Shown: positions 1 to 9,001 of the stretch, piece by piece
Layout: every line of letters starts with the position of its first letter
How positions within the stretch are numbered: the stretch's first letter is position 1
Source: Novosphingobium sp. 18050
GTDB lineage: Bacteria; Pseudomonadota; Alphaproteobacteria; Sphingomonadales; Sphingomonadaceae
Direction: 5' to 3'
Assembly: GCF_902706195.1 (NCBI RefSeq)
Contig: NZ_CACSJO010000001.1
Span: 186,001-250,000 of the forward strand
Length of the DNA: 64,000 nucleotides
The notes under the pieces: model-generated
What the model was told of the DNA's origin: nothing
The model's input: only the letters and a program-made list of their open reading frames with translations
Database searches by the model: none
Program-made: the position numbers and the translations under genes

Positions 1-421
1 TGAGGATGCGGCGCAGGTCCGGGTTGCCGGCGAAAATCACGCCGTACATGTCGAACACTTCGCGTTCCAGCCAGCCGGCGTTGGGCCACAGCGTGGTCAC
101 GGTCGGCACCGGGGTGTTTTCGGCGGCGTTGACCTTCACCATCAGGCGATGGTTCTTCGTCACCGAGAGCAACATGTAGACGACATCGAAGCGCTCGGCG
201 CGCGAGGGGTAGTCTACCCCTGCCATCTCCATGAGCTGCTGGTAGCCGTGCTCGTCGCGCAGCGCGCGCAGGGCGTTCTCGATCTCGGAGCGTGCGACGG
301 TGAGTACGATCTCGCCGTACTCCTCCTTCGAGGCCACGACCATCGAGCCAAGAGCGGCGACAAGAGCGTCGAGGACGCCCTCGTTGGACGCGATCTTCGG
401 AGCGGAATGCAGAACGGGCAT
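1..421 (-). CDS. nuoC: NADH-quinone oxidoreductase subunit C (partial, 3' end outside window)
   Basis: Peripheral-arm subunit of respiratory complex I (NADH to ubiquinone, proton pumping), on the cytoplasmic face of the inner membrane. The first 140 residues are visible, starting at ATG 421. They read as the 30-kDa subunit fold and contain the family signature around 'WLEREVFDMYGVIF', the conserved contact region with NuoD. The gene follows nuoB after 7 bp in the same direction, so the nuoABC order and operon are clear. The C-terminus, and presumably nuoD, lie beyond position 1. Confidence 0.95.
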   Translation of the reverse strand, partial: MPVLHSAPKIASNEGVLDALVAALGSMVVASKEEYGEIVLTVARSEIENALRALRDEHGYQQLMEMAGVDYPSRAERFDVVYMLLSVTKNHRLMVKVNAAENTPVPTVTTLWPNAGWLEREVFDMYGVIFAGNPDLRRIL

Positions 422-428
422 CTTGTCC

Positions 429-998
429 TTACCTCTCGACAGTGCCCACGCGGCGGATCTTACGCTGAAGCTGCATCACACCATAGAGCAGCGCTTCCGC
501 TGTCGGCGGGCAACCCGGCACGTAGATGTCCACCGGCACGATCCGGTCGCAGCCGCGCACGACCGAGTAACTGTAGTGATAGTAGCCGCCGCCATTGGCA
601 CAGCTACCCATCGAGATGACGTACTTGGGTTCCGACATCTGGTCGTAGACCTTGCGGAGCGCCGGAGCCATCTTGTTGCACAGCGTACCGGCCACGATCA
701 TCACGTCCGACTGGCGCGGGGAAGCGCGCGGCGCGGCGCCGAAGCGCTCCATGTCGTAGCGAGGCATGTTGACGTGGATCATCTCGACCGCGCAGCACGC
801 GAGACCGAAGGTCATCCACCACAGCGAGCCGGTGCGGGCCCACTGGAACAGTTCCTCGGTGCTGGTGACGAGGAAGCCCTTGTCGGACACTTCCTGGTTG
901 AGGTCCTTGAAGAACGACTGGTCGGGCGCCGTGATGGCGCCGCCGACCGGCGAAGTCGGGGCCAGAGGCTGACCCGCGCTGTTTACGAGCGTGCTCAT
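429..998 (-). CDS. nuoB: NADH-quinone oxidoreductase subunit B
   Basis: Complex I subunit that carries the terminal [4Fe-4S] cluster N2, which passes electrons to quinone. The 189-residue protein has the N2 ligands Cys68, Cys69 (tandem 'ACCAVEM'), Cys133 ('GSCANGG') and Cys163 ('[14 protein letters not shown]'). An in-frame extension upstream to 1223 exists. I chose ATG 998 because it overlaps the nuoA stop as ATGA (995-998), giving translational coupling, and because the extension is only nuoA read out of frame. The roughly 40-residue N-terminal extension before the core is usual for alphaproteobacteria. Confidence 0.96.
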   Translation of the reverse strand: MSTLVNSAGQPLAPTSPVGGAITAPDQSFFKDLNQEVSDKGFLVTSTEELFQWARTGSLWWMTFGLACCAVEMIHVNMPRYDMERFGAAPRASPRQSDVMIVAGTLCNKMAPALRKVYDQMSEPKYVISMGSCANGGGYYHYSYSVVRGCDRIVPVDIYVPGCPPTAEALLYGVMQLQRKIRRVGTVER

Positions 999-1369
999 TC
1001 CCAGTCCAGAGCTCCCTTCTTCCATGCATAGGCGAGGCCGATGGCCAGTTCCGCCAGGAACACCATCATCGTCAGCCAGCCGGCCCAGCCGGTGAACTTG
1101 AGCGAGACAGCCCAGGGGAACAGGAACGCGGCTTCCAGATCGAATACGATGAACAGGATCGCGACCAGATAGAAGCGGACGTCGAACTGGCTGCGCGGAT
1201 CCTCGAAGGCGGGGAAGCCACACTCGTATTCGCTGTTCTTGTCAGCGCTGGGCTGATGCGTGCCGGTCAGGCGGGCGACGCCCATCGGCAGGAACACGAT
1301 AACGGATGACAGTCCCACCGCGATCACGATGAATATCAGGATCGGCAGGTATTGTGACAGATCGGTCAA
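995..1369 (-). CDS. nuoA: NADH-quinone oxidoreductase subunit A (TTG start)
   Basis: Small membrane subunit of complex I with three hydrophobic segments (about residues 7-30, 65-87 and 93-117). It contains the conserved '[20 protein letters not shown]' loop, whose cysteine is near the quinone site. The 124-residue frame opens at a TTG (1369-1367). A stop codon lies five codons upstream and no ATG is available in frame before the first helix. A purine-rich AAGAGA sits just before the TTG, so TTG initiation is the best reading. First gene of the nuo operon, with its promoter in the region to the right. Confidence 0.93.
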   Translation of the reverse strand: MTDLSQYLPILIFIVIAVGLSSVIVFLPMGVARLTGTHQPSADKNSEYECGFPAFEDPRSQFDVRFYLVAILFIVFDLEAAFLFPWAVSLKFTGWAGWLTMMVFLAELAIGLAYAWKKGALDWE

Positions 1370-1823
1370 TGGTCTCTTGCCTCATTACCGGATGCGACGC
1401 TGACGGACTCGGCAAAAGGTCATGGGCCGAGCCATCAAGTTGGCGCGCTCTTAGGCCAGCCCTACCCCGCAGGCAAGGTGTCCGGTTGCATAAATCCGCC
1501 CATTTGCATTGCATTGCAACACGGGAAGGCCCTCACCCGCGGGATTTCGCAGATAAAGCAGCGACCCTGCCGGTTTGCGCAATCGCCTGTCGATTTACGC
1601 AATCAAGCACGTTAATTATTGCGAAACGTTCGCGATATCTCTTGGCAATACGCAGCCCGCTCCCATGTTGGTTCGATGGCGGTGCAGATAGCCGCTATAA
1701 ACGCGGCGGGGCGATGAAGACTGCCGCGACGTTGTCACGAATGCGTCGCATCATTGCAATTGACGCATCGCAACATTATCCGAGCGTCAATCGCTTTCAG
1801 ATTCCAGTGCGAAAGGCATATCA
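1370..1823. other. 454-bp divergent intergenic region between nuoA and the thiolase gene
   Basis: No coding sequence is supported; the ORFs here are short and lack family features. It must hold the nuo promoter (minus) and the thiolase promoter (plus). Visible structure: a near-exact direct repeat, TTTGCGCAATC (1574-1584) and TTTACGCAATC (1594-1604), offset by 20 bp (about two helical turns), and a GCGAA/TTCGC imperfect palindrome at about 1621-1633. These could be regulator sites, but I cannot assign a factor. Confidence 0.5.
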
Positions 1824-3017
1824 ATGGCCCAGATTTCCGCATCCGATCCCATCGTCATCCTGAGTTACGCACGCACCCCGATGGGCGGCCTGCAAGGCGT
1901 TTTCGCCGACGTTTCGGCGACGGACCTCGGCGCCACTGCCGTCAAGGCCGCAGTTGAGCGCGCCGGAGTCGCCGGTGAGGACATCGAGCGCATTTATATG
2001 GGCTGCGTCCTGCCGGCAGGCCTGGGCCAGGCCCCTGCCCGCCAGGCTGCGATCAAGGCCGGGCTGCCCAAGTCGGTCCAGGCGACGACGGTCAACAAGG
2101 TCTGCGGCTCTGGCATGCAGACGGTCATCATGGGCGCCGAGGCTTTGGCGTCGGGCTCGCTCGATGTCGTCATCGCCGGCGGCATGGAATCGATGACCAA
2201 CGCGCCGTACCTGTCGAAGAAGCACCGCTCGGGCGCCCGCGCCGGCCATGATACGATCTACGATCACATGTTCCTCGACGGTCTGGAAGATGCCTATGAA
2301 GGCGGCTCGATGGGCTCCTTCGCCCAGGTCACCGCCGACGAGTACCAGCTGACCCGCGAAGGTCAGGACGAATACTCTATCGAGTCGCTCCGCCGCGCGC
2401 AGGAAGCCGTCGCCAGCGGCGCCTTCAAGAACGAAGTCGTCCCCGTGACGGTCAAGACCCGCAAGGGCGAAGTGATCGTCGATACCGACGAGCAGCCGGG
2501 CAAGGGCAACCCCGATAAGATCAAAACGCTGCGCGCCGCCTTCGCCAAGGACGGCACCATCACCGCCGCCAGTTCCAGCTCGATCTCGGACGGCGCAGCA
2601 GCGGTCGTGCTGACCCGCAAGAGCGTGGCCGAAGCCAAGGGCCTGACCCCGCTTGCCACGGTCGTCGGCGTCTCGGCCCATGCACAGGAGCCCGCCAAGT
2701 TCACTACCGCTCCCGTCGGCGCGATCACCAAGCTGATGGACAAGGTGGGCTGGCAGCTCTCCGACGTCGACCTGTTCGAAGTGAACGAGGCTTTCGCCTG
2801 CGTCGCGATGTTCGCGATGCACGATCTCGGCATCCCGCACGATAAGGTGAACATCCACGGCGGCGCCACCGCGCTGGGTCACCCGATCGGCGCCTCGGGC
2901 ACACGCATCATCGTGACGCTCATCAACGCGCTGAAGGACAAGGGCCTGAAGAAGGGCGTCGCGTCGCTCTGCATCGGCGGCGGCGAAGCGACTGCGGTGG
3001 CGGTCGAACTGGTCTGA
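1824..3017 (+). CDS. Acetyl-CoA acetyltransferase (thiolase II)
   Basis: Condenses two acetyl-CoA to acetoacetyl-CoA, or cleaves the product. It serves polyhydroxyalkanoate precursor supply or degradation of acetoacetyl and other 3-ketoacyl-CoAs in the cytosol. The 397-residue protein has the full thiolase layout: nucleophile Cys94 in 'VCGSGMQ', His353 in 'GHPIGASG' and the second cysteine Cys383 in 'LCIGGGEA'. The start is ATG 1824 with a GAAAGG purine stretch about 8 bp upstream. No phaB or other PHA gene is adjacent, so PHA versus degradation cannot be decided. It ends before a strong terminator. Confidence 0.92.
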   Translation: MAQISASDPIVILSYARTPMGGLQGVFADVSATDLGATAVKAAVERAGVAGEDIERIYMGCVLPAGLGQAPARQAAIKAGLPKSVQATTVNKVCGSGMQTVIMGAEALASGSLDVVIAGGMESMTNAPYLSKKHRSGARAGHDTIYDHMFLDGLEDAYEGGSMGSFAQVTADEYQLTREGQDEYSIESLRRAQEAVASGAFKNEVVPVTVKTRKGEVIVDTDEQPGKGNPDKIKTLRAAFAKDGTITAASSSSISDGAAAVVLTRKSVAEAKGLTPLATVVGVSAHAQEPAKFTTAPVGAITKLMDKVGWQLSDVDLFEVNEAFACVAMFAMHDLGIPHDKVNIHGGATALGHPIGASGTRIIVTLINALKDKGLKKGVASLCIGGGEATAVAVELV

Positions 3018-3041
3018 TCGGTCGTCCGAGCCGGACAATGC

Positions 3042-3073
3042 GAAACCCCCGCCCTTGCCGGCGGGGGTTTTCG
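3042..3073 (+). terminator. Rho-independent terminator after the thiolase gene
   Basis: GC-rich inverted repeat CCCCCGCC/GGCGGGGG around a short CTTGCC loop, flanked by AAA on the left and TTTTCG on the right. It starts 25 bp after the thiolase stop. Confidence 0.8.
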
Positions 3074-3189
3074 TTTGGGCGCGGGACTTGCGCTAGACCC
3101 TCAGCCGCCTCGTTTGGAGATAGCTGTCCCAGCCTTCGCCGGGATGACGATAGGGGCAGCGGCCTGCAGAGGGCTGCCCGTGTGGCGCC

Positions 3190-3666
3190 TCAGGGCGCAC
3201 CGGTGCCCCACACCGCTTCCTCGCGCACGAAGCCCTTGTGACCGTCGGTATCGAAGCCGCACCAACCGTCCTTGCATGCACCCAGCTTACCGACCACGCC
3301 CGGCTCGATGCGCCAGAGCATCGGCGAGGTGCTACTGCCTTCTGCGTGCATCTCGATCAGGCCGCCGTCCTTGACCAGCCCGGCGCGCTGGCGGGAGAGC
3401 AGCAGATCGCGCATCCAGCCCTTTGCGCCGTCCGGGTCCTCGATCAGGCGCCATGGCCCTTCCCGGCGCAGGACTTTCACCGGCAGGTGCGGGCGGCGGT
3501 AGACCCAGTCGATCCGGTACGAATCGCCCGGGCCCACCCGCAGGTTGGCGATATCGGTATCGACCGAAGCCCAGTATGGCACCTTGTCGTCGTCCGCAGC
3601 GCGAGCGGGAATGGCTACGGCAATGCCCAGGGCGAGCAGCGGCAGGAGGAGTTTGCAGGCGTTCAT
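3190..3666 (-). CDS. Exported SH3-domain (bacterial SH3b-like) protein
   Basis: 158-residue protein with a clear Sec signal peptide (Met-Asn-Ala-Cys-Lys, then a leucine/alanine core ending in 'IPARA'), so it is periplasmic. Two SH3-like halves follow. The first contains 'NLRVGPGDSYRIDWVYRR', a typical SH3_3 start. The second runs to the C-terminus with 'GWCGFDTDGHKGFVR'. Such modules bind cell wall or protein partners; no catalytic domain is present. ATG 3666 is preferred to the GTG one codon upstream. It is convergent with the thiolase gene and divergent from the dehydrogenase gene at 3749. Confidence 0.8.
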   Translation of the reverse strand: MNACKLLLPLLALGIAVAIPARAADDDKVPYWASVDTDIANLRVGPGDSYRIDWVYRRPHLPVKVLRREGPWRLIEDPDGAKGWMRDLLLSRQRAGLVKDGGLIEMHAEGSSTSPMLWRIEPGVVGKLGACKDGWCGFDTDGHKGFVREEAVWGTGAP

Positions 3667-3748
3667 CACACCAGCTCATACCGCGCGGCGCGACGCCCCA
3701 TCAAGGCTTCTTGACCCCGACCCTGTGGAAGGCATAGCCCCCTTGTCC

Positions 3749-4774
3749 ATGACCCAGCACAGCGAAACCTTCCGTCCGATCCCGTCGCGCCCCCGGGTGA
3801 TCGTCACGCGCCGGCTCCTGCCGTCCGTCGAGGCGCGGATGGCCGAGCTTTTCGACGTGGTGCTGAACGCCCAGGACATCCCGATGACCCGTGCCGAGCT
3901 GGAAGCGGCGATGCGCGATTGCGACGTGCTGGTGCCCACCGTGACCGACACCATCGATGCGGCGATGATCGCAGGCGCCACCGGGGAGCCGGGCGCCCGC
4001 CTTGGCATGATCGCCAGCTTCGGCGCCGGCACCGAGCATATCGACGTAGCCGCGGCCCGCTCCCACCGCATCATGGTGACCAATACCCCCGGCGTCTTCA
4101 CCGACGATACCGCCGACCTGACGCTGGCGCTCATCATTCTCGTCTCGCGCCGCTTCAGCGAAAATGCGGAGATCCTGCGTGAGGGCAAGTGGACCGGCTG
4201 GGGGCCCGCCGTCATGCTGGGTCATGCGCTGGGCGGCAAGACGCTGGGGATCGTCGGTATGGGCCGCATCGGTCAGGCCGTGGCCCACCGCGCCCGCGCC
4301 TTCGGCATGGATATCCGCTACCACAACCGCCACCGTCTGCCCGGTGCGATCGAGAACATGTTTGCCGCCCGCCATGTGCCGGACCTCGACACCCTGATCG
4401 CCGAGGCCGACATCCTCACCTTCCACTGCCCGGCCGGACCGGAAACCGTGCACCTGATGAATGCGCGCCGGATCGCCCTCATGAAACCGGGCGCCTGCCT
4501 CGTGAACACCGGACGCGGCCAGCTGATCGACGAGGAGGCTCTGATCGCAGCCCTGGCGGAGGAAAGGATCGCAGGCGCCGGACTGGACGTCTTCGCCCGC
4601 GAGCCGCAAGTGGACCCACGCCTGTTCGAGCTGCCCGGCCTCGTTGCCCTGCCCCACCTCGGCAGCGCCACTTACGAAGGGCGCGGGGCGGCGGGCGAAC
4701 GGCTTATCGCCAACATCCGCTTCTGGGTCGACGGCCACCGCCCGCATGACATGGTGCTGCCCGAATTACCATGA
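3749..4774 (+). CDS. D-2-hydroxyacid dehydrogenase (glyoxylate/hydroxypyruvate reductase type)
   Basis: NAD(P)H-dependent reduction of a 2-keto acid such as glyoxylate or hydroxypyruvate. The 341 residues show the two-domain 2-HADH fold. The Rossmann motif GIVGMGRIGQ has glycines 170, 172 and 175. The catalytic Arg lies after 'CLVNTGRG', the Glu in 'DVFAREP' and the His in 'LPHLGSAT'. An in-frame extension to 3545 exists, but it only reads antisense through the SH3 gene, so ATG 3749 is taken. Substrate cannot be read from sequence; the GyaR/GhrB group is the closest resemblance. Confidence 0.85.
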   Translation: MTQHSETFRPIPSRPRVIVTRRLLPSVEARMAELFDVVLNAQDIPMTRAELEAAMRDCDVLVPTVTDTIDAAMIAGATGEPGARLGMIASFGAGTEHIDVAAARSHRIMVTNTPGVFTDDTADLTLALIILVSRRFSENAEILREGKWTGWGPAVMLGHALGGKTLGIVGMGRIGQAVAHRARAFGMDIRYHNRHRLPGAIENMFAARHVPDLDTLIAEADILTFHCPAGPETVHLMNARRIALMKPGACLVNTGRGQLIDEEALIAALAEERIAGAGLDVFAREPQVDPRLFELPGLVALPHLGSATYEGRGAAGERLIANIRFWVDGHRPHDMVLPELP

Positions 4775-4907
4775 ACGCTAACGCCCATGCGCAAATTCCG
4801 GCCGAAGCGCCGCGGCAAATGCTTGTCTCGGTTTAATTTCCCAATCTAACCGAGCGTAAAGTAATTCACAGGTATTCGCCGCAGTACCTCAGGGGGATAA
4901 AATACCG

Positions 4908-6224
4908 ATGATCCAGCAGCGCCTGCTGCCATTCACCGCCATTACTGCCGCCCTGCTGCCCGCTTCCGCGCTGGCGCAGGATGGCAGGATCGACGTGGCC
5001 GAAGCCGGAGACACCGCATGGCTGCTGGGCGCCTGCGTGCTGGCTCTGCTGGCGCTGCCGGGCCTGGCGTTGTTTTACAGCGGGCGGGTGCGCCGCAAGA
5101 ATGTCGTCTCGGTGCTGACCCAGATCGGCGCGATCTTCGCGCTGGTGTCGACCCTGTGGATCATCGTCGGCTACACCCTCGGCTTCGGCGACGTGGGCAG
5201 CGGATGGCTCGGCACGGGCAATGCCTGGATGCTGATCAACCTGGGCAATGTCCGCATCGGAACCGGTGTGCCCGAAAGCGCCTTCGCTCTGTTCCAGATG
5301 GCTTTCGCGGCGCTTGCCCCCGCTCTCATGGCAGGTGCCTGGGCCGAGCGGGCACGATTTGGCTGGGCGCTCGTTTTTGCGGGCCTGTGGAGTCTCGTCG
5401 TCTACGCACCGATCGCGCACTGGATATGGGGCGGCGGATGGCTGGCGCAGGGCGTCGGCACACTCGACTGGGCGGGAGGCATCGTCATCCACACCAGCGC
5501 GGGCGTCTCGGCGCTGGTCGTCGCGATCATGCTGGGACGGCGCAAAGGGGCGTTGACGGGAGCGTCGGCAGGCCGCGCGGCCGCACATAGCCCTGCACTG
5601 ACGATCGGCGGCGCGGCATTGCTGTGGATCGCCTCGCTGGCGCTGAGCGGCGGTTCGGCGCTGACCGCCAGCGACGACGCTGCCGCCGCGATCATCACCG
5701 CGCACATCGCCGCCGCATCCGCTGCCCTCAGCTGGCTGCTGGTCGAGCGTATCGCGCTAGGCAAACCCAGCGGCACCGGCTTTGCCATCGGCGCCGTCGC
5801 CGGTATCGCCGCGGTGAGCCCGGCAGCCGGCTTCATTTCTCCCGGCGCGGCGATCCTGTTCGGGATCGTTGGTGCCGGCGCCGCGTATTTCGCGATGCAG
5901 TTCGTCCGGCGAACGCTCAAGATCGACGATTCGCTGGGCATTTTTGCGGTCCACGGCGTTTGCGGAATGCTGGGATCGCTGCTGCTTGCCGTCTTCCTGT
6001 CGCAGCGTCTCGGCGGTGTCGGCTACGGGGAGGACATGAACCCGATCGCGCAAGTGGTGGCCCAGGGCATCGGGCTTGCCGTGGTGATCGTATGGTCGGT
6101 TGTGGGCACCGTGATTCTCGCCCTCATGACATCGCTCGCCTTCCCGATGCGCGTCTCCGAAGATGCCGAGCGAGAGGGTCTCGACGCTTCCACACACGGC
6201 GAGCGGGCCTGGGATTTCGATTGA
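4908..6224 (+). CDS. amt: Ammonium transporter, Amt family
   Basis: Inner-membrane ammonium/ammonia channel for nitrogen scavenging. The 438 residues have a cleavable signal peptide (ending near 'ASALAQ'), as many Amt proteins do, then about 11 membrane helices. The twin pore histidines are present: His195 in 'VIHTSAG' and His349 in 'AVHGVCG'. 'PIAHWIWGGGWL' is the conserved extracellular-side segment. No glnK/PII gene precedes it in this window, unlike the common glnK-amt pair. The region around residues 245-260 is more divergent than in typical AmtB, so selectivity may differ. Confidence 0.9.
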   Translation: MIQQRLLPFTAITAALLPASALAQDGRIDVAEAGDTAWLLGACVLALLALPGLALFYSGRVRRKNVVSVLTQIGAIFALVSTLWIIVGYTLGFGDVGSGWLGTGNAWMLINLGNVRIGTGVPESAFALFQMAFAALAPALMAGAWAERARFGWALVFAGLWSLVVYAPIAHWIWGGGWLAQGVGTLDWAGGIVIHTSAGVSALVVAIMLGRRKGALTGASAGRAAAHSPALTIGGAALLWIASLALSGGSALTASDDAAAAIITAHIAAASAALSWLLVERIALGKPSGTGFAIGAVAGIAAVSPAAGFISPGAAILFGIVGAGAAYFAMQFVRRTLKIDDSLGIFAVHGVCGMLGSLLLAVFLSQRLGGVGYGEDMNPIAQVVAQGIGLAVVIVWSVVGTVILALMTSLAFPMRVSEDAEREGLDASTHGERAWDFD

Positions 6225-6255
6225 CACTCAGTTACTTCACACAAGATATGGGAAT

Positions 6256-6786
6256 ATGAAGGGCTATTTCCGGCAAGCTGGCCGCACCGCACTGCGCACG
6301 CTCGATTTCCGCAGCCGCGCCTCCCGCAGCGAGTTTCTGGTTTACCTGGTGCTCTCGCAATTGCCTCTCGTGGTGGCCCACTGGAGCTCAAGCTGGTTTG
6401 CACCCCCGGCGATTGCCGATGCGATCATGTTGGCCGCAGTGTGCTTGATTTCGGCCACGCTATTCGCGCTCAGTGTGCGGCGCCTTCACGATTTCGGGCA
6501 TAGCGGCTGGTGGAGCCTGCCGCTGCTGATCCTGATCGGTCGCACCCTGCTGCTCGACCTCATTGGCCTGACCGCAGGCTGGCCCCTGCGCAGCGCCATC
6601 GAAAGCGGGCTCAGCTATATCGACTGGCTGGCGACGATTCCCGCCGTCGCCGTATTCGCCGCTATGCTGGCATGGCCTGGCAACAGGGGCCCGAACCGTT
6701 TCGGCCCGGCCCCGGAGGAAGTGCCCGCCTCCGCGCCCGCACAAACAAAAACGGCCAGCACGGAAAAATCCGCGCCGGCCGCCTGA
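6256..6786 (+). CDS. DUF805 family inner-membrane protein
   Basis: 176-residue protein with about four hydrophobic helices, and the DUF805 hallmarks: 'FRSRASRSEFLVYLVL' near the N-terminus and 'SVRRLHDFGHSGWW' in the middle ('RRLHD.G.SGWW'). It ends in a polar Ala/Pro/Lys-rich tail. Function of the family is unknown. ATG 6256 is chosen over the in-frame start at 6163 because the latter lies inside amt and the family motif begins close to 6256. It follows amt by 31 bp and is possibly cotranscribed. Confidence 0.82.
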   Translation: MKGYFRQAGRTALRTLDFRSRASRSEFLVYLVLSQLPLVVAHWSSSWFAPPAIADAIMLAAVCLISATLFALSVRRLHDFGHSGWWSLPLLILIGRTLLLDLIGLTAGWPLRSAIESGLSYIDWLATIPAVAVFAAMLAWPGNRGPNRFGPAPEEVPASAPAQTKTASTEKSAPAA

Positions 6787-6808
6787 AACCTTTTCCTGAT
6801 GCTGGCGA

Positions 6809-8215
6809 TCAGTCGCCGGTCAGGATGCGGTCGACCAGTTCCTTCACCGTCGGCGTGAAACCGTTGGAATAGAAGGGGTCCTGCTTGAACTTGTAGGCCG
6901 CGTGGCCTGCGAACATCAGGTTCTCGTCAATGGCGCCATCGTGGGCGATGTCCTGCAGGGTCTTCTGAATGCAGAAGCTGCGCGGATCGGCGAGGCGGCC
7001 GGTGGTGTAGTCGTCATGGTCCTTCCACGACGAGAAACCGCAGTGCGAAAGGCAGCCCATGCAGTCTGCCTGGTCCTTGCGGATCACGTCGCGCTCTTGC
7101 GGGCTGACGAAGATAATGGTGTCGTCAGGCGTACGCAGGCCGTCCGTGTGGCCCTGCGCCGACCATGCGCGAGCGCGGTCGAGGTCCTTCGGGGCGACCC
7201 AGAAGTTCTTGCCCTTCACCCCGACGTCGAGACGTACGGTATGCACACCAGCTTCGACCTTGGAGTAGGGAATCTGGCGCTCCGAACGCGCTTCGAGATT
7301 GCGCAGGAACGGGTTGCGCACGGCCGAGGAGTAGAATCCCGTCGGCGAGAAGCGGTGCAGCAGAACGTCACCCGGCTCCAGTTCGCGCAGAGCATCCTTC
7401 CACTGCATAGGAATGGGGCTTTCGTGCGTCAGCAGCGGGCGAGTGCCGTACTGGAACGCGATCGAGCCCAATTCCGGGTTGTCGATCCAGTTCTCCCAGT
7501 CACGCAGGAACCACACACCGCCGGCCATGACGATCGGCACGCTGTCCGGCACGCCCTCGGTGCGCATGGTGTCGCGCAGCGCCTTGACGCGGGGATACGG
7601 ATCTTCCGGCTTGAGCGGATCTTCAGCGTTCGACAGGCCATTATGCCCGCCGGCGAGCCAGGGGTCTTCATAGACCACCGCACCCAGCAAATGAGCGACC
7701 TTGTGATAGGCACGCTTCCACAGCGCGCGGAAGGCGCGAGCGGAACTGACGATCGGCAGATAGTTGACGTCGTAGCGTGCCGCGATCTCGGACAGCTTGT
7801 AGGGCATGCCCGCGCCGCAGGTGACGCCGGTGACCATGCCGCGGGTCTGCTCAAGCACACCTTCGAGGATCGGCTGCGCGCCGCCCATTTCCCACAGCAC
7901 GTTGATGTTGATCGCACCATTGCCGCCCGAAATCTCGTAGGCGCGGCGCACCTGCTCGACCGCGCCATCGATGGCATAGTCGATCAGTTCCTTGTGGCGA
8001 TCCTTGCGCGTGAGCGCATTGTAGATCTGGGGCACGATCTTGCCCTCGGCATCGTAGCTGTCCGCATTAACCGCGCTGACTGTGCCGATGCCGCCTGCCG
8101 CCGCCCAGGCGCCGGAACTCATGTGATTGCTGGCGGAAACGCCCTTGCCACCTTCGACCAGTGGCCACACTTCGCGACCGCCGTACAGAATCGGCTTTAG
8201 ACCCTTGAAACCCAT
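6809..8215 (-). CDS. Nitronate monooxygenase-family flavoprotein, long form with C-terminal Cys motif
   Basis: FMN-dependent TIM-barrel oxidoreductase of the NMO/2-nitropropane dioxygenase superfamily. At 468 residues it is about 100 longer than standard NMOs. Barrel features include 'GGIGTVSA', 'ININVLWEMGG', 'GVTCGAGMP' and 'PIVMAGGVWF'. The C-terminal third adds a cysteine cluster 'DCMGCLSHCGFSSW', which could bind metal or an Fe-S cluster; this is inference. The start is ATG 8215 with AGAGAAG upstream. It is 30 bp downstream of the methyltransferase lipoprotein gene. The true substrate is unknown. Confidence 0.82.
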   Translation of the reverse strand: MGFKGLKPILYGGREVWPLVEGGKGVSASNHMSSGAWAAAGGIGTVSAVNADSYDAEGKIVPQIYNALTRKDRHKELIDYAIDGAVEQVRRAYEISGGNGAININVLWEMGGAQPILEGVLEQTRGMVTGVTCGAGMPYKLSEIAARYDVNYLPIVSSARAFRALWKRAYHKVAHLLGAVVYEDPWLAGGHNGLSNAEDPLKPEDPYPRVKALRDTMRTEGVPDSVPIVMAGGVWFLRDWENWIDNPELGSIAFQYGTRPLLTHESPIPMQWKDALRELEPGDVLLHRFSPTGFYSSAVRNPFLRNLEARSERQIPYSKVEAGVHTVRLDVGVKGKNFWVAPKDLDRARAWSAQGHTDGLRTPDDTIIFVSPQERDVIRKDQADCMGCLSHCGFSSWKDHDDYTTGRLADPRSFCIQKTLQDIAHDGAIDENLMFAGHAAYKFKQDPFYSNGFTPTVKELVDRILTGD

Positions 8216-8245
8216 CTTCTCTTTCGTCTTTCCCGAGCGTGGCGC

Positions 8246-9001
8246 TCAGCCCTGCGATCCGTCAGTTTTCGGCGGCGCCTCGCCCGCTATGCGGCAAGGT
8301 TTGATGTTGGCCGGTTTGGGCCGTGTGCCCACGGCCTCGAACTGCGCGTAATATCCTTGCAGTTCCGGCTTACGAACAAATTCCGTCAAACGAAAGCCCA
8401 CCGAGGCGAATTCACAGAACAGCAGCGACGGCGCGATGCCGTGCGTGTCGGTGGGCTTGTCGACGTCGACCACGATGATCCGTCCGCCCGGACGCAGCGC
8501 CGGGCGCATCCGCCACAGGAACGCGTAGGGCTCGGAAACCTCGTGGTACATGTGGACCAGTAATATACGATCGAAACTGCCGCGCGGCAAACTCGGATCG
8601 TCCGGTTTGCCCAGCTTGATCGATACGTTGTCGATCCCTTCGCGCATGACGCGCGCGGCCAGCCGCTCATTGGCGGCCGGGCTGATATCCTCGGCCAGCA
8701 CCCGCCCGTGCCGGCCTACGCGCTGGGCCATGCGGACAGTGTAATAACCCTCACCCGCGCCGAGATCGGCCACGCTCATGCCCGGTGCGATGCCCGACAG
8801 GTCCATGACGGTGTCCGCCTCATTCACGCTGTCGCGCTGGGCTTCGGATGCGAAAGTATTGGCCCCGACCCTGGAAACCGGACGGTCGGCCACTGGAAAT
8901 GCGCGCGCGCTCTCGGCCCGGCCGTCGTTGACGGCAGGCTGCTGGCAGGCGGCAAGCGCCAGGGCCAGAATAGCGGGAACGAAGGGACGGGCGCGAAACA
9001 T
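8246..9001 (-). CDS. Class I SAM-dependent methyltransferase with lipoprotein signal
   Basis: 251 residues. The N-terminus has a lipoprotein signal peptide whose lipobox 'LALAACQQ' places the acylated cysteine at residue 19. After a linker comes a Rossmann methyltransferase domain: motif I 'VADLGAGEGYYTVRMA', acidic 'LAEDISP', then 'RILLVHMYHEV' and 'RPGGRIIVVDVD'. Such exported methyltransferase-like proteins are known in proteobacteria, but their substrate is not. ATG 9001 is chosen over the upstream in-frame start at 9052 because it begins directly with the signal peptide. It lies 105 bp from prfB. Confidence 0.8.
   Translation of the reverse strand: MFRARPFVPAILALALAACQQPAVNDGRAESARAFPVADRPVSRVGANTFASEAQRDSVNEADTVMDLSGIAPGMSVADLGAGEGYYTVRMAQRVGRHGRVLAEDISPAANERLAARVMREGIDNVSIKLGKPDDPSLPRGSFDRILLVHMYHEVSEPYAFLWRMRPALRPGGRIIVVDVDKPTDTHGIAPSLLFCEFASVGFRLTEFVRKPELQGYYAQFEAVGTRPKPANIKPCRIAGEAPPKTDGSQG

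Noticed and set aside
1821-3038. 405-residue minus frame covering the thiolase gene
   Set aside because: Same extent as the real thiolase gene; composition typical of antisense translation.
3190-3748. N-terminal extension of the D-2-hydroxyacid dehydrogenase from 3545
   Set aside because: The 68 extra residues are antisense to the SH3 gene and have no family match.
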